This document shows, piece by piece, positions 8,255 to 17,345 of a stretch of 48,386 nt of DNA (positions are counted from its first letter, which is position 1; every line of letters starts with the position of its first letter). The DNA is from a bacterium. GTDB taxonomy: Bacteria; Patescibacteriota; Saccharimonadia; Saccharimonadales; Saccharimonadaceae. The stretch is taken from assembly GCA_030431855.1 (NCBI GenBank), contig JAUIII010000006.1, forward strand, positions 1-48,386. The letters are read 5' to 3'. The position numbers and the translations under genes were made by a program. Below the pieces are notes generated by a model. The model saw nothing but the letters and a program-made list of their open reading frames with translations. It searched no databases and had not been told where the DNA came from.

Positions 8255-10384
8255 ATGAATATTCTAGAGGGACTTAACGATGCCCAAAAACAGGCAGTGC
8301 AGGCCGCTGATGGTCCGTTGCTTATTTTGGCGGGCGCGGGAAGTGGTAAAACGAAAACGCTGACACATCGAATTGCCTATCTTCTAGCTGAAAAGGGTGT
8401 GTGGCCAAATCAAATTTTGGCAGTAACATTTACAAACAAAGCCGCCGCTGAAATGCGTCAACGTCTATGGCAATTAACTGCTGCTGGAATGCAAACAGCT
8501 CACGCAGAACACGCTACCCCTCCTAGAAATTTTATGCCATGGATGGGTACGTTTCACGGAATCTGTGTGCGGCTTCTGCGCATGGACGGTGAGGTAATTG
8601 GTATATCAAAAAACTTTGTTATCTACGACGAAGATGATCGTCAAGGATTGATAAAGCAAGCCATGAAAACACTTGGTATTGGCGATAGTTCCATCAAACC
8701 GCGTGCTGTCAGCAGCATTATATCGGGTGCGAAAAACCAGATGATTGGCCCAGATGAATTCGCGCGTACGGCCAACTATCCGTTTCAAAAAAATGTCGCT
8801 AAGATTTATGTGGAATATGAGAAGCAAAGAAAATCAGCAAAAGCGCTTGATTTTGATGACTTGCTATTAGAAACGGTTCGCTTGTTTAAAGAGGCGCCAG
8901 CAGTGCGCGAAAAATGGCAGCAGCAATTTCACTATATCTTGATAGACGAGTATCAGGACACCAACGCCGCGCAGTATACAATCGTGAAAGGCTTGGTTAA
9001 CAAGCAGAAAAATATTTGTGTCGTTGGTGACGACTGGCAATCGATTTATAGTTGGCGCGGGGCTGATTTCACAAATATCTTGAATTTTGAGCGCGATTTC
9101 TCTGGTGCGCTGGTAATAAAACTCGAGCAAAACTATCGTAGTACAGGTGCGATTTTATCGGCTGCGCAAAACGTTATAGCGAAGAATAAAGAACGAACCG
9201 ACAAAAAGCTCTGGACGGCGGAGGGCGAAGGCGCTCCTGTGCAGATTCATCAGTTTTATGATGAGGTAGAGGAAGCGTCTAGCATAGCCGCACGAATCAA
9301 CGCGAGTACGGCAGTGGGGGTGCGAAAACCAGATGATTTTGCAGTACTGTATCGTACTAACGCGCAAAGCTATGCGCTCGAACGTGCCTTGTTGCAAGCA
9401 CACCTACCCTATCATATCGTCGGAGGTGTTCGATTCTATGACCGAAAAGAAATTAAAGACATACTAGCGTATCTTCGGCTCATCTACCAACCAAATGACA
9501 GAGTGAGTTTTAGTCGAATTGCGAACGTTCCAGCTCGAGGCATAGGCCCTACGAGTGTTGAACGGTTTACGCTGTGGCAAGCAGCAAGCAACCTTGAAAT
9601 CTTAGAAGCGCTCATGCGAGTTGATGAAGCCGATGGCTTAACGCCACGCGCTAAAAATTCGCTGCGTCATTTGGGTACGCTGCTGAACTCGGTGCGACAG
9701 CTCGCTATCGATGGGGCTGAACCGAGTGTCGTAATAGATGAAATAGTCAGAAAAACTGGATATCTAGCCTATCTGCGAGACGGATCTCCGCAAGCCGAAG
9801 ACAGGGAAGAAAACATTAGCTCGCTGATATCAGACGCAAAACCATTTGCTTCATTAGAAGATTTTCTGGCAGAAGCAGCGCTGATGTCGAGCGTTGATGA
9901 GTCTGCTAAAGAGGCGAGCGTAACGTTAATGACACTACACGCGGCCAAAGGTCTTGAATTTCCGGTTGTATTCATAGCTGGGCTAGAGGAAGGAATATTT
10001 CCGCATGCACGAGTTCATGAAGCTGGCCCTAGCGAACTCGAAGAAGAGCGTCGCCTGTGCTACGTTGGAATGACTCGCGCTCGCGAAGAACTACATCTTA
10101 CCTACGCGGCCAGTCGTTTGCAATTCGGGCAACGCGGCTACAACATGCCATCACGCTTTCTCGAAGATATGGGTATAGAGGTCGTGCAAAGTGGAGCGTC
10201 CGTGAAAGCGCACACCGAGAACGACTATTTTCAAGATATGTTTCAAGTGGGCGAAACAGTACAATCGGCCCAATTTGGTCAGGGTGAGATTATTGATGTG
10301 GATGGCCTTGCGGTGACTGTTCGATTTAGTAGCGGGCAAACCAAAAAGCTTAATGTTGAATACGCGCATCTACGCCGTGTGTAG
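8255..10384 (+). CDS. uvrD: UvrD/PcrA-type superfamily 1 helicase
   Basis: A 709-residue SF1A 3'-5' DNA helicase acting in nucleotide-excision and mismatch repair or replication-fork clearance. Motif I is AGAGSGKT (residues 26-33), Ia TFTNKAAAEM, II LIDEYQDTN, III VGDDWQSIYSWRGAD, IV QNYRST, V TLHAAKGLEF and VI CYVGMTRARE. Motif III carries Trp where PcrA has Asp (GDxDQ); related helicases also have this. A C-terminal Tudor-like tail ends with KLNVEYAHLRRV. With uvrA further on, it suggests an intact excision-repair pathway. The family is certain; the uvrD versus pcrA name is not. Confidence 0.93.
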   Translation: MNILEGLNDAQKQAVQAADGPLLILAGAGSGKTKTLTHRIAYLLAEKGVWPNQILAVTFTNKAAAEMRQRLWQLTAAGMQTAHAEHATPPRNFMPWMGTFHGICVRLLRMDGEVIGISKNFVIYDEDDRQGLIKQAMKTLGIGDSSIKPRAVSSIISGAKNQMIGPDEFARTANYPFQKNVAKIYVEYEKQRKSAKALDFDDLLLETVRLFKEAPAVREKWQQQFHYILIDEYQDTNAAQYTIVKGLVNKQKNICVVGDDWQSIYSWRGADFTNILNFERDFSGALVIKLEQNYRSTGAILSAAQNVIAKNKERTDKKLWTAEGEGAPVQIHQFYDEVEEASSIAARINASTAVGVRKPDDFAVLYRTNAQSYALERALLQAHLPYHIVGGVRFYDRKEIKDILAYLRLIYQPNDRVSFSRIANVPARGIGPTSVERFTLWQAASNLEILEALMRVDEADGLTPRAKNSLRHLGTLLNSVRQLAIDGAEPSVVIDEIVRKTGYLAYLRDGSPQAEDREENISSLISDAKPFASLEDFLAEAALMSSVDESAKEASVTLMTLHAAKGLEFPVVFIAGLEEGIFPHARVHEAGPSELEEERRLCYVGMTRAREELHLTYAASRLQFGQRGYNMPSRFLEDMGIEVVQSGASVKAHTENDYFQDMFQVGETVQSAQFGQGEIIDVDGLAVTVRFSSGQTKKLNVEYAHLRRV

Positions 10385-10408
10385 CCTGGCCAAATAGCGC
10401 AGCTTTGC

Positions 10409-10414
10409 TATAAT
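10409..10414 (+). promoter_or_regulatory. Extended -10 box, leaderless GTG start
   Basis: TGC-TATAAT ends 7 nt before GTG at 10422. The next in-frame ATG is at 10455 and has no Shine-Dalgarno sequence, so the promoter spacing argues for GTG. Confidence 0.55.
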
Positions 10415-10421
10415 AGTAGGA

Positions 10422-11621
10422 GTGCATGTGCTAAATGCGCATGACCACTTCTGTATGAGAATCGAGTCACAAAAATTTTCAATTTTTAACCTGTTAGTCG
10501 CCGCTGTCATAGTCATTGTCAGTGCAGTGATTATTGCTGTTATGCCACGTGCTCAGGCAGCTCCTGCTAGTGGCGAGCGTCTCATTACTATCCACGACAA
10601 CGGGGAGGAAACCGGTCTTATTACACGGGCAACGACGCTACGCGATGTTTTCAAACAGGCAAACATTGTACTTGATAAAAACGACGTTGTTGAACCTGGT
10701 TTAGACGAGCAACTGGTAGGTAATAACTACCAGGTAAATGTGTATCGCGCTCGTCCAGTCGTGATTGTCGACGGCATGACTAAACAGCTTGTGATGACCG
10801 CATACCAGACGCCAAAACAGATTGCGAAGCAAGCAGGTATTCACTTGCATGATGAAGATACGGCGATTCTGCAGCTAACAGATAACTTGCTGGCTGATGG
10901 CGCTAGTGAGCGTATGACAATTGACCGCGCGACGAAAGTACGCTTGGTGCTATATGGTGAAGCTGAAACCGCTTACACGCAAGCGTCAACCGTGGCTGAT
11001 TTCCTAACAGAAAAATCGATTAGCCTTGAGGCAAAAGATAAGCTTTCAGCAAGTAAACAATCTGCGATTAAAGCTGGCATGAAGATCGAGGTTTGGCGTG
11101 AAGGCAAACAAGTAGTTACCCGAGAAGAAACAATCAAGCCACCCGTGCGTCAGATTCAAGATGCAGACAGGGAAGTGGGATACCGTAAGGTGAAAACGGC
11201 CGGTACATCTGGCAAGAAGCTTGTAACCTACCAGGTATACGTGAAAAATGGTGAAGAGGTACGAAAAAAAGCGATTAAAACAGTCGTCCTAAAAAAAGCT
11301 GTCGAGCAAGTTGTGGTGGTTGGTACAAAAACGAAATCAGTCGCAGTGAGCGGAAGCTGTAGTGATTGGATGGCAGCTGCGGGAATCAAAGATACAGCCA
11401 ATGCTACTTATCTGATCAATGCAGAAAGTGGATGTAACCCGAACGCAGTAAATGCTTCATCTGGCGCCTGTGGAGTAGGACAAGCACTTCCATGTTCTAA
11501 GACAGGTTGTGCCATGGGTGACGGTGCTTGCCAGACTAAATGGATGAACAGTTACGTCCTGGGGCGCTATGGAAGCTGGGCAGCTGCTGCGGATCATCAC
11601 AGAACATATGGTTGGTACTAA
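10422..11621 (+). CDS. YabE/RpfB-like muralytic protein (DUF348-G5-lysozyme-like)
   Basis: A 399-residue exported cell-wall protein. A membrane segment or signal anchor (about 22-43) ends in RAQAAPA. Three DUF348 ubiquitin-like repeats follow (about 58-225), then a G5 domain (about 225-305). A C-terminal lysozyme-like domain (about 315-399) has its probable catalytic Glu335 in NAESGCNPNAVNASSGACG and ends with GSWAAAADHHRTYGWY. This matches YabE/RpfB peptidoglycan lytic transglycosylases. Six Cys residues in the last domain suggest disulfides. It lies immediately upstream of rsmA, the order known from Firmicutes and Actinobacteria. Confidence 0.85.
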   Translation: MHVLNAHDHFCMRIESQKFSIFNLLVAAVIVIVSAVIIAVMPRAQAAPASGERLITIHDNGEETGLITRATTLRDVFKQANIVLDKNDVVEPGLDEQLVGNNYQVNVYRARPVVIVDGMTKQLVMTAYQTPKQIAKQAGIHLHDEDTAILQLTDNLLADGASERMTIDRATKVRLVLYGEAETAYTQASTVADFLTEKSISLEAKDKLSASKQSAIKAGMKIEVWREGKQVVTREETIKPPVRQIQDADREVGYRKVKTAGTSGKKLVTYQVYVKNGEEVRKKAIKTVVLKKAVEQVVVVGTKTKSVAVSGSCSDWMAAAGIKDTANATYLINAESGCNPNAVNASSGACGVGQALPCSKTGCAMGDGACQTKWMNSYVLGRYGSWAAAADHHRTYGWY

Positions 11622-12396
11622 AAAAGAACTTGGACAGCATTGGTTGAAGGATCGCCTCATTCTAGAGGCGATTGCTGACCAGGCGGATATTTCAGATACC
11701 GATACCGTTCTTGAAATAGGGCCAGGACTCGGCACACTAACGAGTGTATTGCTCGACCGTGCTGAGCGCGTAACCGCCGTAGAGTTTGATGCTGAACTTG
11801 CTCGCAAGCTGCCGGGCCAATTCCCGGGTAAATCATTAACTGTACATAATGCAGACATTCTCTCTTTTGATCTTTCTACACTACCGCTAAACTATAAAGT
11901 CGTTGCCAACGTCCCCTATTACATCACCAGTAAAATCGTGCAGCTACTATCAGAAACCGGTAACCCACCGAGCCTTTCTGTCCTCCTAGTGCAAAAAGAA
12001 GTCGCCGAGCGTCTTGCTGCCTCGCCAGGTGACATGAGCGTGCTTTCTGTGGCTGCTCAGGTATTTCACGAAATAAAACTAGGGCCACTAGTGCCGGCTG
12101 AATACTTTACCCCTCCGCCAAAAGTTGATAGTCAAGTGGTTATTTTGACGCGACGCTCAGAGCCACTTGTCCCCGAACATCAACAAAAAGCATTCTTTCG
12201 TCTAGTGAAGGCAGGATTTGCTGAGCGCCGCAAGAAATTACGGAGCTCTCTGGCAGCAGGCATGCACTTGCCAAAGCAGCAGATTGACGCGCTGCTGCGC
12301 GCTGCCGATATTGACCCAGAAGCACGAGCGCAAGAGCTCTCTATCGCTGATTGGCTACGTGTGCTAGAGCAGCAGTTACCTCAGGTGCAGCACTAG
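11608..12396 (+). CDS. rsmA: 16S rRNA dimethyladenosine transferase
   Basis: A 262-residue RsmA/KsgA methyltransferase, which dimethylates two adjacent adenines near the 3' end of 16S rRNA during 30S maturation. It shows GQHWLKD (family GQNFL), the SAM-binding VLEIGPGLGTLT and the catalytic NVPYYITS. The ATG at 11608 is chosen because MVGTKKELGQH matches the family N-terminus; an earlier in-frame ATG (11569) would add an unusual extension. It overlaps the muralytic gene by 14 nt, so the two are cotranscribed and coupled. Confidence 0.95.
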   Translation: MVGTKKELGQHWLKDRLILEAIADQADISDTDTVLEIGPGLGTLTSVLLDRAERVTAVEFDAELARKLPGQFPGKSLTVHNADILSFDLSTLPLNYKVVANVPYYITSKIVQLLSETGNPPSLSVLLVQKEVAERLAASPGDMSVLSVAAQVFHEIKLGPLVPAEYFTPPPKVDSQVVILTRRSEPLVPEHQQKAFFRLVKAGFAERRKKLRSSLAAGMHLPKQQIDALLRAADIDPEARAQELSIADWLRVLEQQLPQVQH

Positions 12397-12416
12397 ACGT
12401 AGTCGCTTACTTGTGA

Positions 12417-12422
12417 TTTAAT
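12417..12422 (+). promoter_or_regulatory. Weak -10 box before 488-aa gene
   Basis: TTTAAT ends 7 nt before the ATG at 12430, the same geometry as the leaderless promoters elsewhere, but the hexamer is a poor match. Confidence 0.3.
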
Positions 12423-12429
12423 ATCAATA

Positions 12430-13896
12430 ATGATTTCCGAACACGATAGCGCTCCTGTAAGCGAATTTGCTCATTTAGCTGCATCTGTACGTGCAAGATT
12501 AGAAAAACGTGCTACTGCGATTGAAGGCACGGCACTTGCTAGTTTTATTGCTGCCGTAGACACGCTTGTGTCCCTGCCTCCTCATGAAGAGAAAGATATC
12601 GCCGAGTTCGTTCATCGCTTGGTGCACGATAAGCTTCGAAGCGCACTGCTTGGTAGCGCGACCACATATACATCGACAATTCTGCGCGCACTACCGGATG
12701 GACACATGACAACCGACACGGCTTTGATAGCCTCCGAGGTGCATCCGACCGAACCCCCGCTCGCATATGAAGCATTTATACGCGAAGGTGGCGAAAGTGC
12801 GGCATACGAAACCTTACGTGCCCAGGCGAAATCGGCTATGTTGAAGGCCGTCGAAGAAGCGCACGAAGTACCAGAAATTGGTGAATTGCCGGGGGTTAAA
12901 CCATCGCGTATCGCATCTCATATAGCCGACGAACTAGCAACACTAACGGCAGATATCGAACAACTGTGTAGTGATATTGAAGAGGCATTCGTGCATAACG
13001 GTGCAATGCGTCGATGGGTGCGTCGTAGGCAAAAAGGTCAGCCAGAGTTGCCAGAGTGGTCGTATGACAAACGAGACAAGATAGCGCTCAACAAGCAAAT
13101 GAAATCTGTCATTGGACGCATTAACTCGCTTCTTGCAGACCCTCTGACGCACCATGGCACAAACGTTGTAAGCGCAGTTGCCGATCAGCACGTTGATTCA
13201 TATCTTGCAGGTAATACCGAGAAGCTAGATACCGAGCTGTCGATTATATTGGATGATTTTGCTGCGAACTTGCAAGATGCACTGTCGAAGGTTGAGCCAG
13301 CTATTGAGAAGCACGCCACGCCAATCGCCGCAGTTGAAGAACCAGAGCCCCTTCAGCAACATCGAGAGATAGCCGAACAGCGAGAAGAAGTATTTACGCT
13401 GACCAATAGAACGGCACACCTGCCGTGGCTTGAGGATGAGACTCGCCCAATTGGCCAATACACCAACCCTTATGGACAATCAGTGTATTACATTGACGGA
13501 CGAAGTGATGCAGCCTGGCAAATTGAACAGAAACATCTGCGTAATGTGCAAGATATTTTTTTCGATCGCTGGGTAATGGCGATACGCTCTCACGCGGGGG
13601 AAGTCGCGCCGAATGCGTACCGTACTGTTCGAAAAGGAGAGGGCTTCGCTGCTGGCTACGATGCAATATCTGAGATTCGCTACAACGACAACCGACAGGC
13701 GAACGCTGCCCGAGTTTACTTTACACAGATGCCACTTTCTGACCTACAAGAAGATGTGACGGTAGGCAGCGAGGTAGATGGCAAAGTGATTGTACTACTT
13801 GGCAGATGCACGAAAGACACCCAAATTGATATGCTATCGCTACTGACAACACGGACGGCGCGGCAACTACGCGAGTTCGGAGCGGGTAGCCGATAA
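12430..13896 (+). CDS. Hypothetical protein with possible HigB/RelE-like C-terminus
   Basis: A 488-residue soluble protein with no family I can name. Residues 1-290 are helical and acidic, with a Glu/Ala-rich segment around 135-200. The C-terminal third (about 375-485) reads like a HigB/RelE-type fold: a helical FFDRWVMAIRSH segment, SEIRYNDN, RVYFTQM, then VIVLLGRCTKDTQ, matching the pattern ElR..RvlfF..ivlLhgFvKKTQ of that family. No antitoxin gene is adjacent, so a free toxin is unlikely and the domain may have another job. It sits between rsmA and the PgeF-like gene. Confidence 0.6.
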   Translation: MISEHDSAPVSEFAHLAASVRARLEKRATAIEGTALASFIAAVDTLVSLPPHEEKDIAEFVHRLVHDKLRSALLGSATTYTSTILRALPDGHMTTDTALIASEVHPTEPPLAYEAFIREGGESAAYETLRAQAKSAMLKAVEEAHEVPEIGELPGVKPSRIASHIADELATLTADIEQLCSDIEEAFVHNGAMRRWVRRRQKGQPELPEWSYDKRDKIALNKQMKSVIGRINSLLADPLTHHGTNVVSAVADQHVDSYLAGNTEKLDTELSIILDDFAANLQDALSKVEPAIEKHATPIAAVEEPEPLQQHREIAEQREEVFTLTNRTAHLPWLEDETRPIGQYTNPYGQSVYYIDGRSDAAWQIEQKHLRNVQDIFFDRWVMAIRSHAGEVAPNAYRTVRKGEGFAAGYDAISEIRYNDNRQANAARVYFTQMPLSDLQEDVTVGSEVDGKVIVLLGRCTKDTQIDMLSLLTTRTARQLREFGAGSR

Positions 13897-13921
13897 TACT
13901 AGCTCGCCTGAGCCAGCGCGG

Positions 13922-13927
13922 TACAAT
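13922..13927 (+). promoter_or_regulatory. -10 box before PgeF-like gene
   Basis: TACAAT ends 6 nt before the ATG at 13934, so the predicted transcript begins at the start codon. No -35 is evident. Confidence 0.5.
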
Positions 13928-13933
13928 ACTAGT

Positions 13934-14659
13934 ATGATTGCACACGATCAACCTACTTGCTTTCCAGATACTGTGGTTGCTGCAGTTTCGTCTCGCCAAG
14001 ATGGCACTGTATTAGACAGGACGCTACGTAACCGTCACGACCCAGCAATTGTGGAAAATCGTCGAAGTATTTGTAGCCAGGCGGATATCGTATACGAGCA
14101 CTGTGTGTATCAAATCATTACCTATAATGAAGACGATACATTTGACTGTATCGGCGAGGTTGACCGACCAGACACAGAAGGAGTACATGCGGACGTGCTA
14201 TATACAGAAACGCCGGGGGTTGGATTATTTTTGCCAATTGCTGATTGTGTTGGAACAGTGATGTATGACACGCGTCGCAATGCTATCGCGCTTGCCCACA
14301 TAGGTCGCCACGCTTCAATTGCAAAAACCATGCAAAAGACAGTTGAGTTTTTCAAGCAAAAGGGCAGTGTACCGAGCGACCTCACTATTTGGATGGCACC
14401 CAGCGTAGGCAAAGCGAACTACGTGTTAGAGCACTTTGACCACATGGCAGACGAAGACTGGAAACATTACGCTAGCAAAGAGTCCGACGGTGTACATCTG
14501 GACCTGACGGGGTACACTGCAGCCTTGGCCGAAAAAGCAGGTGTACCAAACGCTAACATTCACGTTTCTCCAGTAAATACAGCAACTGACAGCAACTACT
14601 TTTCTCATTCACAGGGTGATGTGAGCGGCCGCTTTGCTGTAGTCGCCCAAATTCGCTAA
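13934..14659 (+). CDS. PgeF/YfiH-family (laccase-domain) protein
   Basis: A 241-residue member of the DUF152/YfiH/LACC1 family. Bacterial members are described as peptidoglycan editing factor PgeF or as purine nucleoside enzymes. The metal-site segments are recognisable: FLPIADCVGTVMYD (family ADCxP) and IALAHIGRH (family AAHAGWRG). A C-terminal NTATDSNYFSHSQG matches the family CT..d...yfSyRr region. The normal GWRG is changed to GRH and several Cys/His positions differ, so activity may be altered. It stands 13 nt before the promoter region of metG. Confidence 0.72.
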   Translation: MIAHDQPTCFPDTVVAAVSSRQDGTVLDRTLRNRHDPAIVENRRSICSQADIVYEHCVYQIITYNEDDTFDCIGEVDRPDTEGVHADVLYTETPGVGLFLPIADCVGTVMYDTRRNAIALAHIGRHASIAKTMQKTVEFFKQKGSVPSDLTIWMAPSVGKANYVLEHFDHMADEDWKHYASKESDGVHLDLTGYTAALAEKAGVPNANIHVSPVNTATDSNYFSHSQGDVSGRFAVVAQIR

Positions 14660-14665
14660 CTTTGC

Positions 14666-14671
14666 TACACT
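14666..14671 (+). promoter_or_regulatory. Extended -10 box before metG
   Basis: TGC-TACACT ends 7 nt before the ATG at 14679, placing the transcript start at the start codon. An in-frame GTG at 14673 lies in the untranscribed gap. Confidence 0.55.
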
Positions 14672-14678
14672 AGTGACA

Positions 14679-16169
14679 ATGGGAAAAAATCTCTATATTA
14701 CTACTGCTATTCCGTACGTCAATGGCACGCCGCACATTGGCAATGCGCTCGACTACCTACTAGCCGATATTTGGACGCGGTATCAAAAGCAAAATGGTCG
14801 TGACGTTCGGTTCCAGGTAGGTACGGATGAACATGGTAATAAAATTGCCGCCAAAGCAGCTGAAGCCGGCGTTGATCCACAAACGTATACCGATCAACAA
14901 TACGTGAGCTTCGAAAATTTAATGAAAAAAGTGGGAGCTAGCTACACTGATTTCATTCGCACTACTGAGGGGCACCACAAAGGCGCAGTGCAGTACATCT
15001 GGCAGCAGCTACAGCCGCACATCTACAAACACACGTATCAAGGCTGGTACTGTGTTGGGCACGAGGCATTTTTCACTGATAAAGAAGTGGAAGAATCAGG
15101 CGGAATATGCCCCGACCACCAAACTCAGTACGAGCAGGTAGCCGAAGAAAATTATTTCCTAAAAACAAGCGAATTTACCGAAAAAATTCGTGACGCGATT
15201 GAATCGAACAAGATGAGGATCGTGCCAGAATATCGAAAGAAAGAGTTTCTTGAACTCATTAAAGATGGCCTAAAGGACGTATCAATCTCACGCCCAAAAA
15301 AGAGCCTGAGCTGGGGCGTGGGGGTGCCGGGAGACGACAGTCAGGTGATGTATGTGTGGCTCGACGCACTGTCGAACTACATCACTGTACTAGGGTACCC
15401 AGACAAGCCAGAGTGGCAAGACTATTGGCCAGCCGATGTACAGGTAGTAGGCAAAGATATCTTGCGGTTTCACGCAGGTATTTGGCCAGCTATGCTCCTT
15501 GGTATTGGGCTTAGTTTGCCAAAAACACTACTTGTGCATGGGCATATTTCAAGTGGCGGTAGTAAAATGAGTAAAACCGTCGGCAATGTTGTTGATCCAA
15601 ACGAGATTATTGATAACTATGGTGTCGATGCATTTCGGTATTATTTTGCGCGCCATATTCCTACGCAAGATGATGGTGATTTTACGTGGGAAAAATTTGA
15701 AACAGCCTACAATACCGAGCTTGCCAATGACCTAGGCAACCTTGTCAGTCGAGTCGCGAACATGTTGAGTCGCTACCAAGCTGGCGTTATTGGCGATGCT
15801 CCTCAGGGTGAACACGACATGCAAAATTATCGCCAGGCCATGGATAACCTAAAATTCAACGAAGCCCTCGATGAAGTTTGGAGCATGGTACGCGCCGTGA
15901 ACCAATACATTGAACAAGTAAAGCCGTGGGAAATCGCCAAAGCGAAGGACAAAGACCCCGACGCCGATGGGCACCTAAGTGAAGTATTGGCGCATTGCGT
16001 GGGTAATCTTCTGCAAATCGCAGACCTGCTAGTTCCCTTCTTGCCTACAACGGCACAATACATCCACAAGACATTTGAAACAGGCGTTGTGGTACCTCCG
16101 CAAGGCGTCATGTTCCCAAAGAAGTACTTGCATAGCACCGATCCTCACGCAAAAAAACATGAAGGCTAG
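14679..16169 (+). CDS. metG: Methionyl-tRNA synthetase
   Basis: A 496-residue class I methionyl-tRNA synthetase that charges tRNA-Met. The HIGH motif appears as PHIGNAL (about residues 16-22) and KMSKS as KMSKT. TDEHGNKI, the GWYCVGHEAFFTDKEVEE connective segment and the WLDALSNYI strand are typical. The protein ends after the anticodon-binding helices and lacks the C-terminal tRNA-binding (EMAP-like) dimer domain. The ATG at 14679 is chosen because the -10 box excludes the GTG at 14673. It is followed one base later by tatD, a conserved neighbour in many bacteria. Confidence 0.96.
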   Translation: MGKNLYITTAIPYVNGTPHIGNALDYLLADIWTRYQKQNGRDVRFQVGTDEHGNKIAAKAAEAGVDPQTYTDQQYVSFENLMKKVGASYTDFIRTTEGHHKGAVQYIWQQLQPHIYKHTYQGWYCVGHEAFFTDKEVEESGGICPDHQTQYEQVAEENYFLKTSEFTEKIRDAIESNKMRIVPEYRKKEFLELIKDGLKDVSISRPKKSLSWGVGVPGDDSQVMYVWLDALSNYITVLGYPDKPEWQDYWPADVQVVGKDILRFHAGIWPAMLLGIGLSLPKTLLVHGHISSGGSKMSKTVGNVVDPNEIIDNYGVDAFRYYFARHIPTQDDGDFTWEKFETAYNTELANDLGNLVSRVANMLSRYQAGVIGDAPQGEHDMQNYRQAMDNLKFNEALDEVWSMVRAVNQYIEQVKPWEIAKAKDKDPDADGHLSEVLAHCVGNLLQIADLLVPFLPTTAQYIHKTFETGVVVPPQGVMFPKKYLHSTDPHAKKHEG

Positions 16170-16170
16170 C

Positions 16171-16926
16171 ATGATTGTTGATACACACTGTCACATTCAC
16201 GAGGCAGAATTTTATGATGACAACGTGCGACAAGAAATATATGAGCGAGCGATTGCTGCCGATGTGCGCATGATATGTGTCGGAACCAGTGAAACAACGT
16301 CGCGTGAGGCTGTTGAGTTCGCGTCAAATCACACACACACGTGGGCAACAGTTGGCGTACATCCACACGATACCAGGCAAGGTATCAGCTATATCGAGCA
16401 AATACTGAATGATAATCACGAAAAGGTTGTAGGTGTAGGCGAAATAGGCCTTGACTACTACTATATGAATTCGCCCAAACAGGTGCAGATAGCTGCACTT
16501 GAACAACAATTGCAATGGGCCCTCGACCATAATATGCCTGTTTCGTTTCACGTCCGAGATGCATTTGAAGATTTTTGGCCGATTTTCAATAATTTCCAGA
16601 ATGTAAGAGGAGTACTACACAGCTTTACCGATAACATGTCAAACCTGGAACGTGGCCTCGAGAACGGTCTCTATATTGGCGTCAATGGCATATCAACCTT
16701 TGCGAAAGACGAGAAACAACAGCAAATGTATGATGCTGTCCCTTTAGAGCATATGCTTTTTGAAACCGATGCACCATTCTTGACACCTTTGCCACACCGT
16801 GGTAAAGTAAATGAGCCAGCGTTTGTACGACTGGTTGCAGAGTATCACGCCAAACGACGCAATATCTCAAGCAATCAGATTACAGAGGTTACCTCTGCGA
16901 ACGCCTTGACGCTGTTTGGCATATAA
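16171..16926 (+). CDS. tatD: TatD-family metal-dependent DNase
   Basis: A 251-residue TatD amidohydrolase-fold deoxyribonuclease with 3'-5' exonuclease activity in characterised members. Metal ligands are in DTHCHIH, VGVHPHDT, GEIGLDYYY, SFHVRDA, LHSFTDN and ETDAPFLTP. The ATG at 16171 follows AAGG at 5 nt and gives the family-standard N-terminus; an ATG at 16159 overlapping metG is possible. It is in an operon with metG, as in the metS-tatD pairs of Firmicutes and Actinobacteria. Confidence 0.92.
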   Translation: MIVDTHCHIHEAEFYDDNVRQEIYERAIAADVRMICVGTSETTSREAVEFASNHTHTWATVGVHPHDTRQGISYIEQILNDNHEKVVGVGEIGLDYYYMNSPKQVQIAALEQQLQWALDHNMPVSFHVRDAFEDFWPIFNNFQNVRGVLHSFTDNMSNLERGLENGLYIGVNGISTFAKDEKQQQMYDAVPLEHMLFETDAPFLTPLPHRGKVNEPAFVRLVAEYHAKRRNISSNQITEVTSANALTLFGI

Positions 16927-16985
16927 CAAGCGTTATCTAAATAAAAACACCGCGATAACTACAAGAGAGGTAGGAGATTTATTAC

Positions 16986-17345
16986 ATGCCACAAGATACC
17001 CCTAAAGAACAGATGAATACACCGTTGGAACACGGTGCTGATATTCGTTTGCAGCAGGGGAATCCAAACTTGCTATCGATTGAAGTGGTGCGAGCACTTC
17101 AGCTTGTACGAGATGCTTACAAAACCGAGAAAGAAAAGCCACGCGAACAGGTATGGATAGAGTATTTGCTACTGGTTGGCCCAAACCTAAATCTGCTGCG
17201 GCAGCAAGCCCAAGGCAACGAGCAGCTATCAGAGACTCCAGGCAACATCGTGTCTCTTGAAAAAAAGAGGGAACAAAGTGTACAGGCGTTTGATCCGAAT
17301 CAGTTTATTCTGCCAGATGAAGCGGAAATGGGAAGGCCAGCATAA
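16986..17345 (+). CDS. Small hypothetical protein
   Basis: A 119-residue soluble, Gln/Glu-rich protein with no recognised domain. A helical core (about 32-72) contains VVRALQLVRDAYK and WIEYLLLVGPNLNLL; both ends look disordered. A GGTAGGAG sequence lies about 9 nt upstream of the ATG, the clearest ribosome-binding site in this part, so it is not leaderless. It overlaps the next gene by 1 nt (TAATG), so the pair is one operon. It is probably lineage-specific. Confidence 0.6.
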   Translation: MPQDTPKEQMNTPLEHGADIRLQQGNPNLLSIEVVRALQLVRDAYKTEKEKPREQVWIEYLLLVGPNLNLLRQQAQGNEQLSETPGNIVSLEKKREQSVQAFDPNQFILPDEAEMGRPA

